Origin: Ignavibacteriota bacterium
GTDB lineage: Bacteria; Bacteroidota; Ignavibacteria; Ignavibacteriales; Ignavibacteriaceae
Length of the DNA stretch: 64,000 nt
Assembly (NCBI GenBank): GCA_013285425.1
Contig: CP053447.1
Span: 188,954-252,953 of the forward strand
Direction of reading: 5' to 3'
Of this stretch, positions 1 through 9,324 are shown in pieces. The notes under the pieces are model-generated. The model did no database searches. It worked only from the letters and a program-made list of their open reading frames with translations, and had not been told where the DNA came from. Position 1 is the stretch's first letter. Every line of letters starts with the position of its first letter. The position numbers and the translations under genes are program-made.

Positions 1-1
1 A

Positions 2-2068
2 AGCGGAGGCGGATTAATACTCGCTTCTTTTATTCCGTTTAATGATTTATTATCAAATGCTGATGATGATCTGAAAATATTTTCACCAAGTGTTTTTCTG
101 AAAATTGATTCAAATGGTGTTGTTACAATTATTTTCCATAGATCTGAAATGGGGCAGGGAATAAAAACTGCTTTGCCAATGCTGGTTGCAGAAGAACTTG
201 AGGTGGATTGGAAAAAAATAATTATTGAACAATCAGATGCAGATTCGAAATACGGAAGTCAATCTACCGGAGGAAGTACAAGCATTAGAAAAAACTGGGA
301 ACCATTACGTGTTGCCGGTGCAACTGCAAGGGAAATGCTAATATTGGCGGCTGCAAACAAGTGGAAAATAAACTCTTCAAATTGTTATGCTGAAAACGGA
401 TTTGTTGTTAATAGATCGAACGGAAATAAACTTTCTTATGGTGAATTGGTAGAAGATGCTGCAAAACTGCCGGTTCCAACCAATGTAAAATTAAAAGACC
501 CAAAGGATTTTAAACTAATCGGTAAAAGAGTTCACCGTGTTGATACACCTGATAAAATTTATGGCAAGGCAATTTTCGGGATTGATGTTGTTATTCCGGG
601 AATGTTCTATGCTGCATTAAGCCGATGTTCTTCATTCGGCGGAAAAGTTAAAAGCTTTGATGCAGGCAAAACAAAATCAATGCCCGGCGTTATCGATGTT
701 GTTCAGATTTCAAACGGAGTTGCTGTAATTGCCGATTCAACCTGGAATGCATTTAATGGAAGAGATGCTTTAATAGTTGAATGGGAGTCCGGACCTTATG
801 CAAATGTGATGACAGAAGATATCAGGAATGAAATGAAGAAGCATATTAATGATGACGGTGCCGAATTTGAAAAGCGCGGCGATATAAAAAATATTATAGA
901 AGGTGAAACAAAACTTGAAGCAATGTATGAAGTTCCTTTTATTACACATGCACCAATGGAACCGATGAATTGTGTAGCTAAATATCAGAATGGAAAGGCT
1001 GAGATTTGGGCACCAACCCAAAATGCACAAGACGCACAAAACGAAGTCGCAAAAATTTTAGGTATCTCCCGCGATGATGTTACAGTTCATATTACTTTAA
1101 TGGGCGGAGGCTTTGGAAGAAGACTTGTTAATGATTATGCGGTTGAAGCAGCGGAGATATCAAAAGCTTGCGGTAAAACTGTTAAACTTACCTGGACCCG
1201 CGAAGAGGATATGAAATTCGGATTTTTCCGTCCTCCAAGTATGAATATTGTTAAAGGTTCAGTAACAAAGGATGGAAAGCCGGCAAAGTTTTATCATCAC
1301 ATAATTGCACCATCAATAATGCAAATGAGGTTTAATAAAAATCTAACTGCAGAAAAATCAGATATTGCTGAAGGCACAGTTGGCTTACAATATCAGATCC
1401 CTAATATTAAAATTACCGGCACTTTGATTCCAACACACATCCCAATTTCCTGGTGGCGTTCAGTTTACAATTCACAAAATCCTTTTGCTGTCGAGTCTTT
1501 TATTGATGAAATGGCTTATACTGCCGGTAAAGATCCTTATTTATTTAGAAAAGAAATGCTGCCTAAAGATTCAAGATTAACTAATGTAATGAATGTTGCA
1601 GTTGAAAAAGCCGGATGGAAAGCCGGGGAAAAATTTCCGGATGGAAAAGGTATGGGCATCGCAATCTTTTCGGGTTATGAAAGCTATTGTGCACAGATTG
1701 CTGAAGTAACAGTAAAGGATAATAAACTGAAGATTGATAAATACACTACTGTTATAGATTGTGGAATAGTTGTTAATCCAGATACAGTCGAAGCACAACT
1801 TGAAGGCGCAATTGTATTTGCTCTTTCAGCTGCATTAAAGAGTGAGATTACAATCAGGAATGGCGGAGTTAAAGAAAGTAATTATGATGATTATCCAATG
1901 TTAACTTATGATGAGACTCCTATAATTGAAACATATTACATAGAAAATAATTACAAAGTTGGCGGAGTTGGTGAAGTTGGGATTGCTGCCTGTGCACCTG
2001 CATTAACAAATGCAATTTTTGCAGCTACAGGAAAAAGAATAAGACGATTACCAGTAAAACTAAATTGA
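2..2068 (+). CDS. Xanthine dehydrogenase family, molybdopterin-binding subunit (isoquinoline 1-oxidoreductase beta type), 5' truncated
   Basis: Large molybdopterin-binding subunit of an aldehyde oxidase/xanthine dehydrogenase family hydroxylase, closest by eye to the IorB type. The frame is open from base 2 and continues into the first in-frame ATG at 149, so the gene enters from the left edge and 149 is not its start. The first visible residues (SGGGLILASF) look like the hydrophobic end of an export signal, possibly Tat, as in IorB proteins, which are usually periplasmic. Visible marks are HRSEMGQG near the start, MGGGFGRR in the middle and GVGEVG near the C-terminus, the last carrying the glutamate that acts as catalytic base in this family. 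The small 2Fe-2S partner would be expected upstream, outside the window. A 267-bp non-coding stretch follows; it contains a possible imperfect hairpin (ACAGGT at 2073 against ACCTGT at 2117). The substrate cannot be told. Confidence 0.88.
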   Translation, partial: SGGGLILASFIPFNDLLSNADDDLKIFSPSVFLKIDSNGVVTIIFHRSEMGQGIKTALPMLVAEELEVDWKKIIIEQSDADSKYGSQSTGGSTSIRKNWEPLRVAGATAREMLILAAANKWKINSSNCYAENGFVVNRSNGNKLSYGELVEDAAKLPVPTNVKLKDPKDFKLIGKRVHRVDTPDKIYGKAIFGIDVVIPGMFYAALSRCSSFGGKVKSFDAGKTKSMPGVIDVVQISNGVAVIADSTWNAFNGRDALIVEWESGPYANVMTEDIRNEMKKHINDDGAEFEKRGDIKNIIEGETKLEAMYEVPFITHAPMEPMNCVAKYQNGKAEIWAPTQNAQDAQNEVAKILGISRDDVTVHITLMGGGFGRRLVNDYAVEAAEISKACGKTVKLTWTREEDMKFGFFRPPSMNIVKGSVTKDGKPAKFYHHIIAPSIMQMRFNKNLTAEKSDIAEGTVGLQYQIPNIKITGTLIPTHIPISWWRSVYNSQNPFAVESFIDEMAYTAGKDPYLFRKEMLPKDSRLTNVMNVAVEKAGWKAGEKFPDGKGMGIAIFSGYESYCAQIAEVTVKDNKLKIDKYTTVIDCGIVVNPDTVEAQLEGAIVFALSAALKSEITIRNGGVKESNYDDYPMLTYDETPIIETYYIENNYKVGGVGEVGIAACAPALTNAIFAATGKRIRRLPVKLN

Positions 2069-2335
2069 TTACACAGGTTCTTGACCGGTTAAGTCGTTAC
2101 TTGCTTCGGAGGACTTACCTGTCTTGATTTGTAATATCAAACCGGATGTTCAGATATTTATTTCAGGTATTTTCATTAACATTCATATATGTGCAGTATA
2201 GATGTTAGTTCTGATGGCAGAGCAATAAACATTCGCGGCTTTTTGCGGTAAAGGGATAAGTGAAAATTATTGGATTTGCTGTTTTGGTTATTTTAGTATT
2301 GCTATTTTTGAGGTGAAGATTTTGATAGGTTTTTA

Positions 2336-2794
2336 ATGGAATTTGAATCGATTAAAACTGTACTTCTTGCCATTACAGTATTGATTATTCTTTATATAAT
2401 TTTTTTTAAGGGTGAGCTGTCTTCTCAAAAACTTAAATTCATGATCTCTTCATTATCAGTAACATTAATTTTAATACTCATAATTATCTTAAAACTTCAC
2501 CACTTTTTAAGATTACAATTAAGTATCCCGAATACTCTTACCTACTTTTTGACAGCAATCATTTTCTTCCTCCATTTTTTATTTTTCAGACGTGAAATAA
2601 TTAAAACTAACTTTATCATATTAATATTATCAATAGGATTTATTTTTTGTGCGGTACTGCTTGATTTGTTAACTGATGGAAAAATAATTACGCTGCCCGA
2701 ATCAGATTTGATAGAGGAAATATTTAGAATTGCAGGAACAAGCTTATGGATGTTTTATTATTTGAACTACTCAATTAAACTCAGGGATTTATAA
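2336..2794 (+). CDS. Small integral membrane protein, unknown function
   Basis: A 152-residue protein made almost entirely of hydrophobic stretches, with roughly four or five membrane helices (near residues 5-25, 33-53, 60-85, 95-115 and possibly the end). I do not recognise the family. Its TAA stop is followed after one base by the ATG of the AMP-ligase gene at 2796, so the two are almost certainly co-transcribed and translationally coupled. It may therefore serve at the membrane next to an acyl-activating enzyme, but that is inference from position only. No signal peptide cleavage site, conserved motif or cysteine pair stands out. Confidence 0.72.
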   Translation: MEFESIKTVLLAITVLIILYIIFFKGELSSQKLKFMISSLSVTLILILIIILKLHHFLRLQLSIPNTLTYFLTAIIFFLHFLFFRREIIKTNFIILILSIGFIFCAVLLDLLTDGKIITLPESDLIEEIFRIAGTSLWMFYYLNYSIKLRDL

Positions 2795-2795
2795 A

Positions 2796-4235
2796 ATGCA
2801 TCAATCAAATAATTTCTGGTCTAACTTAAAACTTTTTGCAGACAACGTTGCTCTTATTGATACTGCAAACAAACAAACATTAACATATAAAAGATTAGAT
2901 GATGAATCTGATTTTATATCTGATAAAATAAAATTATCCCATAAAGGATTAACTTTTTTATTTACAACAAACAATCTGGAATCTGTTGTTTTATATATAG
3001 CCCTGCTTAAATCCGGTAGTGCGGTTTTACTTCTTGATGAAAAACTTAATGAGGAAATAAGAAATAGTTTAATAAACAATTATAAACCGGATTTTATTAT
3101 TTCTGTTAGTCCTAAAGCACCGGCAGGATATTCAGATTATTTCGATTATCACTCACTACATTTATTTGAAAGGGAAGAAAGGCAATCTCGTGAAATTTTT
3201 CCGGATCTTGCAGTTCTTCTATCTACATCAGGTACTACGGGTTCACCGAAACTGGTAAAATTATCATATAAGAATATTCAATCAAATGCTGATTCAATAG
3301 CCGAGTATCTGAATATCGATGAGAATGAAAGACCGATTACAGCTCTTCCGTTCAATTATTCTTTCGGGCTATCTATAATTAATAGTCATTTGCTCAAAGG
3401 TTCTGCGATTATCTTAACAGAAAAAACAGTGTTCTTCAGAGATTTCTGGAATTTGTTCAATGAATATAAGTGCACATCTTTTGCTGGTGTACCATATACA
3501 TATACAATGCTTAAAAGAATTGGTTTTGAAAAGATTGCTCTTCCATCGTTAAGATATTTCACTCAAGCCGGAGGTAAATTAAGCGAAGAGTTCATAAGAT
3601 TTTTTAACGATTATGCAGCTAAGAGTAATAAAAAGTTTTTTGTTATGTATGGACAAACTGAAGCTACTGCAAGGATAACCTATGTGCCGTATGACAAATT
3701 AAGCGGAAAGATTGGTTCGATCGGAATTTCTATACCCGGCGGCAAATTAAATATAATGAATGATGGTGTTGAAGTATCAAGACCGAAAGAAGTTGGTGAG
3801 ATAGTTTATAAAGGCGATAATGTGATGCTTGGTTATGCAGAGACCTTAAGCGATTTATCTAAAGGTGATGAATTGAATGGAGTTTTATTTACAGGGGATC
3901 TTGGTTATAAAGATGAAGATGGATTCTTTTATGTTACCGGCAGAATGAAAAGGTTTATTAAGATATTCGGATTAAGAATTAATCTTGATGAAGTTCAGAA
4001 AATGATTGAGAATCATTTTAAAATTTCCGCTGCATGTACAGGAAAAGATGATTTGCTTCAAATTCTTGTTCATTCGGATGATCATCTGACGGAGATCAAA
4101 GTAAAAGAAGAAGTAATGAAAATGTATCAGCTTAATTTTAAATCACTGATTGTAAAATCGGCAAACCAGATACCAACCAATACAAATGGTAAATACGATT
4201 ATAATAAAATTAAAGAAATGTTTGAGAACGAATAG
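2796..4235 (+). CDS. AMP-forming acyl/aminoacyl ligase (ANL superfamily)
   Basis: A 479-residue adenylate-forming enzyme that would activate a carboxylic acid with ATP and pass it to CoA or a carrier protein. The core ANL motifs are in order: the phosphate-binding loop TSGTTGSPK near residue 148, YGQTEA near 283, TGDLG near 365, the hinge region GRMKRFIKIFG near 381, and the C-terminal NTNGKYDY near 463, whose lysine is the expected adenylation residue. The length is short for a fatty acyl-CoA synthetase and closer to stand-alone adenylation domains used with acyl carrier proteins. It starts one base after the membrane-protein gene. A free-standing ACP gene lies 20 kb downstream at 23619 and could be a partner, but nothing in the sequence proves this. 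The substrate is unknown. Confidence 0.88.
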   Translation: MHQSNNFWSNLKLFADNVALIDTANKQTLTYKRLDDESDFISDKIKLSHKGLTFLFTTNNLESVVLYIALLKSGSAVLLLDEKLNEEIRNSLINNYKPDFIISVSPKAPAGYSDYFDYHSLHLFEREERQSREIFPDLAVLLSTSGTTGSPKLVKLSYKNIQSNADSIAEYLNIDENERPITALPFNYSFGLSIINSHLLKGSAIILTEKTVFFRDFWNLFNEYKCTSFAGVPYTYTMLKRIGFEKIALPSLRYFTQAGGKLSEEFIRFFNDYAAKSNKKFFVMYGQTEATARITYVPYDKLSGKIGSIGISIPGGKLNIMNDGVEVSRPKEVGEIVYKGDNVMLGYAETLSDLSKGDELNGVLFTGDLGYKDEDGFFYVTGRMKRFIKIFGLRINLDEVQKMIENHFKISAACTGKDDLLQILVHSDDHLTEIKVKEEVMKMYQLNFKSLIVKSANQIPTNTNGKYDYNKIKEMFENE

Positions 4236-4329
4236 TTTTATTTTGTTATTTCGATTGACAAAGTAATTCGCCTTATTTTAGTTTAAAGCGGGTGTTTTCT
4301 GAATACAAAAGACAAGAGAGTTATGAGTT

Positions 4330-6147
4330 TTGAAGAAAAATAATAAAAGGTCCAGAATGAAATCTTTAAATAAAAATGGTTATAAGAATATAAATAATAA
4401 GTTAGCAATCCTGATAACAATTATTATTGAATTATTCTTTACAGTTTCTGTTATACCCCAATCACTCCCTACCTGGGAAGTAAATAATCCGGTATCAAAA
4501 GTTTTTGTAATGGATGAAATTCCTCCGACTGCAGGCTCATTAGCTGCTGGTGACTCTACGGTACCAAATGAGTATCTGGTTGATCCCGCAATTGACAGCC
4601 TGCTTCTAATGATGAACGCGCAGGGTATTTATCTATATCAAACCGCAGCTCAGCCTTCAGGTATAGTTAGCTCAAATGATATCGTGATAATAAAAGGAAG
4701 CTTTCAATGGGATTTCAGAAATACAACAAGCACTGATCGAATCAAAGGTTTAATATGGCAGATCTTACAACATCCTGATGGATTCACTGGTGAAATTCTC
4801 GTTGGTGATAATACACAATGGGCACCAATTGGAGAAGACGATAATAATTCTGAAGATACCGGGCAATGTATTTTAGACGTTATTAACACCTTCTATTCCA
4901 AAGGATATCCTGTTTATTTATTCGATTGGAAAAACATAATGAATAATGTAGTTACAGAATATTCAGACGGTGATTACAATGATGGGTATCCTTATGATCC
5001 GGCTTCCAAAATTTCATACCCCAAGTTTCAATCACCATCAGGTAATCATTATATTTCGCTAAAGCATGGAGTCTGGGATCAAAACACTCAAACATACAAT
5101 CACGATCGTTTATGTATAGTCGATTTTCCCGTCTTAAAAGCACATGGCTGGACCGGGGCAACTCTCGCGATAAAGAATTGGATAGGGGTTCTTACTGTTG
5201 CATATCAGGAGGAACGATATGGAGGAGGTGATTCGATGCATTTTAATTATATGTTCAGCGAGTTTGCACTACCTGCCAAAGTAATGCAAGTAACATTTCC
5301 AAAACTGACAATAATTGATGCAGCCTGGACTAATCCGGAACGTAATTATGGGAATATTGCCATTCAACTAAATATGCTGTTAGCTTCTACCGATCCTTTT
5401 GCTGCCTCCTGGTATGCTGCAAAGTATATGTTAACTCCAGTTGCATTTTATCCTGATAGAACTAATCCTGATAACACAGGAGGTGCATATAACATCTGTT
5501 TGAATAACTGGATAAACTGTATGCACGATTCTGGTTTTGCAGTTACTATTGATTCTTCTGAAATATCGGTTTATAATCTTTCAATTATTCCGGTTGAGCT
5601 TACATCTTTCTCAGCTGATGTAGATGATGATGTTGTAATTTTGAATTGGAGTACATCAACTGAAACGAATAACTATGGTTTTCAGGTTGAAAGAAGTAAT
5701 GACAGAGCAGCATTTTATCAGATAGCATTTGTTCCCGGATATGGAACAACCACCGAAGCCCAAACTTATAGTTACAGAGATACAGCTTTTACAAGTAAGG
5801 AAAATTATTATAGACTTAAACAGTTAGATTTAAATGGAAGTTACACCTATTCAGATATTATAAAAGTTGATCTTAACCAGCCTGCCAAATTTGTTCTTAA
5901 ACAAAATTTCCCTAATCCGTTTAATTCCGGTACCAAAATTAAATTTGCGATTCCCAAAGATTCATTTGTAACCCTAAGTATTTTTAATGCTGTTGGCGAA
6001 TTAATCTCTACACTAGTTTCTAAACAAATGAGAGCTGGATTTTATGAATACGAATATGATGGCTCTAATAATCCTTCAGGAGTTTATTTTTACAAAATAA
6101 AAGCAGGGGATTATACCGACACAAAGAAAATGATTTATTTAAAGTAA
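4330..6147 (+). CDS. DUF362-like protein with T9SS C-terminal sorting domain
   Basis: A 605-residue secreted protein starting at TTG 4330 (an alternative ATG is at 4357), with a long basic N-terminus and a hydrophobic signal segment ending near the VIPQSLP site. The middle (about residues 45-400) resembles the DUF362 family, including the diagnostic region VDFPVLKAHGWTG near 262 followed by LAIKNWIG. From about residue 420 comes the VELTSFSA...NNYGFQVERS module found before T9SS tails, then the tail itself from about 522 (KQNFPNPFNSGTKI) ending in KKMIYLK. Known DUF362 proteins are usually cytoplasmic or Tat-exported and often linked to Fe-S clusters; export through T9SS to the cell surface would be unusual. 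Function unknown. It is separated by about 95 bp from the ligase gene. Confidence 0.78.
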   Translation: MKKNNKRSRMKSLNKNGYKNINNKLAILITIIIELFFTVSVIPQSLPTWEVNNPVSKVFVMDEIPPTAGSLAAGDSTVPNEYLVDPAIDSLLLMMNAQGIYLYQTAAQPSGIVSSNDIVIIKGSFQWDFRNTTSTDRIKGLIWQILQHPDGFTGEILVGDNTQWAPIGEDDNNSEDTGQCILDVINTFYSKGYPVYLFDWKNIMNNVVTEYSDGDYNDGYPYDPASKISYPKFQSPSGNHYISLKHGVWDQNTQTYNHDRLCIVDFPVLKAHGWTGATLAIKNWIGVLTVAYQEERYGGGDSMHFNYMFSEFALPAKVMQVTFPKLTIIDAAWTNPERNYGNIAIQLNMLLASTDPFAASWYAAKYMLTPVAFYPDRTNPDNTGGAYNICLNNWINCMHDSGFAVTIDSSEISVYNLSIIPVELTSFSADVDDDVVILNWSTSTETNNYGFQVERSNDRAAFYQIAFVPGYGTTTEAQTYSYRDTAFTSKENYYRLKQLDLNGSYTYSDIIKVDLNQPAKFVLKQNFPNPFNSGTKIKFAIPKDSFVTLSIFNAVGELISTLVSKQMRAGFYEYEYDGSNNPSGVYFYKIKAGDYTDTKKMIYLK

Positions 6148-6534
6148 GATATAACTCATCCTACAGAGCACACATTAGTATCAAATGATAGGGGATTTAA
6201 TCATTACCTGTTCTTAACAATAAATAGTTTGTGAAATTCAAATTTAAATACAAATAAGGCTTAAAAGCGCTTCAACAACTTAGACTCTGTCAATCATTAC
6301 TGATACTAGTATTATTGTAACATAGTGATGCTTTCTCTCAAGTTGAAATCAAATCATCAATATTTTCCCTTATAAATGTAAGATTTTAACGGTATGGTGA
6401 TTGAATAAATCTAGTTCAGATTTAGTATCACTTGCTGTATTTAATCTTATTAAGGTTCAATTTTTCTAACTATAAACTGAACTTTAACAATCTAGATGCT
6501 TGAATTATTATTAAATTATTATGAGAGTATTACT
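6148..6534. other. Non-coding stretch before the first Asp-box gene
   Basis: About 390 bp of AT-rich sequence with stops in all frames. I see no gene, no strong terminator after the DUF362-like gene and no recognisable RNA. It should carry the promoter of the gene at 6535. Confidence 0.5.
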
Positions 6535-9024
6535 ATGAATAAATTATTCATTTTTGCACTTTTATCACTTTTTTGCATAGTAAACATTTATCCTCAATGG
6601 ATAAATCAAAACCCTGTTCCTGATGGAAACAATCTCTGGTCAACTTTTTTCATTAATGATAGTACAGGTTGGATTGTTGGTTCTGATGGTTTTATTAAGA
6701 AAACTACAAATGCTGGACTGGATTGGAATGCGCAGAACAGTGGCACTCAATTAATTTTAAAGTCAGTTCAGTTTGTTGATAGTAACACTGGTTGGATATG
6801 TGGTGAAACAGGATTGATATTAAAAACAACCGATGGAGGCTTAAATTGGTTTGAACAAAAAAGTGGAACCATAGAGTATTTGACAGACATTCATTTTTGT
6901 GACGCTAATACAGGTTATATTGTTGGATTTAGTGGTACTATATTGAAAACTACTGATAGTGGTTCATCTTGGACAAGTCAAACCTCTGGCACAACTAATA
7001 ATTTACTTTCGGTGGATTTTATCGATGATTTTGTTGGATATGCTGTTGGTGGAGGTTATAGGATCTCAAATTCTGCTATAATATTGAAAACAACTGATGG
7101 TGGATTGAATTGGCTTGAGAAACCACTTCCAAATGGATATAAATCTTGGAGTTCTTTGAATACAGTTGAATTTGTTGATGCTTATAAAGGATGGATCGGG
7201 GTCGGTTATGGAGACATGTATAGGGGTAAAATTTACAAAACAACAGATGGAGGCGAAACTTGGACGCAACAGTATGTTGGTACCGAAGAAAAAATTGTAA
7301 CAGATCACAAAGATAATTATATACTTGATATCGGCGATGGAATACGTTCTATCTTTTTCAAAGATGCTAATAATGGATATGCAGTAAGTGGGACAATTGG
7401 TTTTGCAAGATCAATTATTATAACAACTGATGGAGGTTCTACTTGGATTCAAAAATGTTATGATTGGGAGTCCGATGGAATACTATCTATTTATGTTAAT
7501 GGCACTGGAAAGGGATGGGCAGTTGGATTAGCAGGGGTCATGTATATTACCGAAAATAATGGAAATTCTTGGTCTCAAATTCTAAGCGGTATTAAATCAT
7601 ATGTTTATAGTGGAGATGATATATACTCTTTATTTTGTTTGAATGAAAATATAAGTTGGGCGGTTGGGCATAGACGTGGTGGTGGAGGTGGTGGCTCAAT
7701 AATACTCAAAACTACCGATGGTGGGAAAATATGGAAAACACAGCTATACACTAGTGGTTCATCAAAACCAATAAGATCTATTTATTTTATTGATGAAGAT
7801 TTTGGATGGGCTTTAGGTGATAATGGTGTTTGGCGGACGACCAATGGAGGTGCTAATTGGATTAAAGGCAGTCTAAATGGCAAATCATTATTTTTTATAA
7901 ATAAAGATATTGGATGGCTTGTAAAAGAAACTTTTAATATCTACTCAGAGGCAATATTCAAAACAACTGATGGAGGTGTTACTTGGACACCTCAAACTAC
8001 CCAGTCAGGTATAGATATATTTTTTTTGGATCATAATAGTGGATGGGTTGTTGGAAAAAACGGTGGTATAAGTAAATCAACTGATGGTGGTGAGTCATGG
8101 ATTAGTAAAACTAGCGGGACAAACAATGATTTGAACTCTATAAGATTCTATGACTCAGATCTAGGTATCTGTGTTGGAAATGAAGGGACAGTTTTATTGA
8201 CAACAGATGGAGGTGAAAACTGGGTTTCACAAAATACTGGTACTGCCGAAACACTAACATCAGTTGAGTTCACAAATTCAACAACAGTCTGGATTTCTGG
8301 ATCTAATGGAACAATACTTCATACAATGGATTTGGGTAATCTTTGGACAAATTATGATACGGTGACTGGAAATAATTTAACATCACTTTGTTTTATAAAT
8401 AATAATACTGGTTGGATTGGAGGTACTGATGGAACAATATTCAAATATCATAGCGATATAGTACCCGTTGAACTGATGTCATTTACCGCAGGGTTCAAGA
8501 ACAATGAAATTCAGCTTAACTGGCGGACAGCAACAGAAGTAAATAACTATGGCTTCGAAATTGAGAGAAGATTTGGTGAAGAGGAATGGAATAATATTGG
8601 ATTTGTGGAAGGACATTATAACAGTATTTCCCCAAAATCTTATTTTTATTCCGATAATTGTCCTATAGGGGAAAACAAGCTCCAATATAGATTGAAACAA
8701 ATAGATACAGATGGCTGCTTTAAATACTCTGACATAGTGGAAGTGGATATTACACCTTCTGGTTATGAATTAACACAAAATTATCCAAACCCATTTAATC
8801 CAAATACTGTAATAGAATTTTCATTACCTGAAAATGTTAATAATGTAAGGTTGTTCATTTACAATGAATTGGGAGAAAAAGTTGCTGAACTTATTAATAC
8901 AAAATTAGTAGCAGGAAGGTATAGTTTTCATTGGAATGCACAAAGTTTTGCAACAGGAATATATATTTACGAGTTAAGAACTGAGAATTTTTCCTTAGCA
9001 AAGAAGATGTTATTATTAAAATAG
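6535..9024 (+). CDS. Secreted Ycf48/Asp-box repeat protein with T9SS sorting domain
   Basis: The ATG at 6535 is preferred to the in-frame ATG at 6496, because translation from 6535 gives a clean signal peptide (MNKLFIFALLSLFCIVNIYPQ). The mature part is a tandem array of about 13 units, each with a GWxVG-type strand and an Asp-box-like turn such as KTTDGGLNW, as in Ycf48/HCF136-type and BNR/sialidase-like beta-propellers. After about residue 640 come the VELMSFTA...YGFEIERR module and, from about 747, the T9SS tail QNYPNPFNPNT ending in KKMLLLK. A secreted surface propeller is the best structural guess. The binding partner is unknown, and family names based on photosystem assembly do not apply here. 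The gene at 9325 shares the propeller but has a different C-terminus. Confidence 0.85.
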   Translation: MNKLFIFALLSLFCIVNIYPQWINQNPVPDGNNLWSTFFINDSTGWIVGSDGFIKKTTNAGLDWNAQNSGTQLILKSVQFVDSNTGWICGETGLILKTTDGGLNWFEQKSGTIEYLTDIHFCDANTGYIVGFSGTILKTTDSGSSWTSQTSGTTNNLLSVDFIDDFVGYAVGGGYRISNSAIILKTTDGGLNWLEKPLPNGYKSWSSLNTVEFVDAYKGWIGVGYGDMYRGKIYKTTDGGETWTQQYVGTEEKIVTDHKDNYILDIGDGIRSIFFKDANNGYAVSGTIGFARSIIITTDGGSTWIQKCYDWESDGILSIYVNGTGKGWAVGLAGVMYITENNGNSWSQILSGIKSYVYSGDDIYSLFCLNENISWAVGHRRGGGGGGSIILKTTDGGKIWKTQLYTSGSSKPIRSIYFIDEDFGWALGDNGVWRTTNGGANWIKGSLNGKSLFFINKDIGWLVKETFNIYSEAIFKTTDGGVTWTPQTTQSGIDIFFLDHNSGWVVGKNGGISKSTDGGESWISKTSGTNNDLNSIRFYDSDLGICVGNEGTVLLTTDGGENWVSQNTGTAETLTSVEFTNSTTVWISGSNGTILHTMDLGNLWTNYDTVTGNNLTSLCFINNNTGWIGGTDGTIFKYHSDIVPVELMSFTAGFKNNEIQLNWRTATEVNNYGFEIERRFGEEEWNNIGFVEGHYNSISPKSYFYSDNCPIGENKLQYRLKQIDTDGCFKYSDIVEVDITPSGYELTQNYPNPFNPNTVIEFSLPENVNNVRLFIYNELGEKVAELINTKLVAGRYSFHWNAQSFATGIYIYELRTENFSLAKKMLLLK

Positions 9025-9041
9025 TGTCAGCTAACACTATT
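9020..9041 (+). terminator. Hairpin across the stop codon, possible weak terminator
   Basis: AATAGTGT at 9020-9027 pairs with ACACTATT at 9034-9041 around a 6-base loop, directly over the stop of the Asp-box gene. No clear T-run follows, so it may be a weak or Rho-assisted terminator or just an RNA 3' end stabiliser. Confidence 0.35.
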
Positions 9042-9324
9042 GAATAGTTATAATAGTAATTTTTATATGTGCAAATTGTTTCAATATTTATGTTATATTA
9101 AAACGGAGTGTAGATCAGGTTGAGTAGTTTTTAAAGTATCTCACTATTCACATACAAAATGTTTTACTGTCACAAAATAATATTATTTCCTAAAATAGAA
9201 AAAATAGCTTTTGATTTTCTTGCTGATTTGCTTATTGTTTTGGAATGATTGTTGAAATTTTTTCTTTTTAAATGTGATTTGTATTACTTAAACATTATTG
9301 TTTAACTAATAAATTATAACCTAT
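9042..9324. other. Non-coding stretch between the two Asp-box genes
   Basis: AT-rich, with stops in all frames and no gene seen. It presumably carries the promoter for the gene at 9325. Confidence 0.45.
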
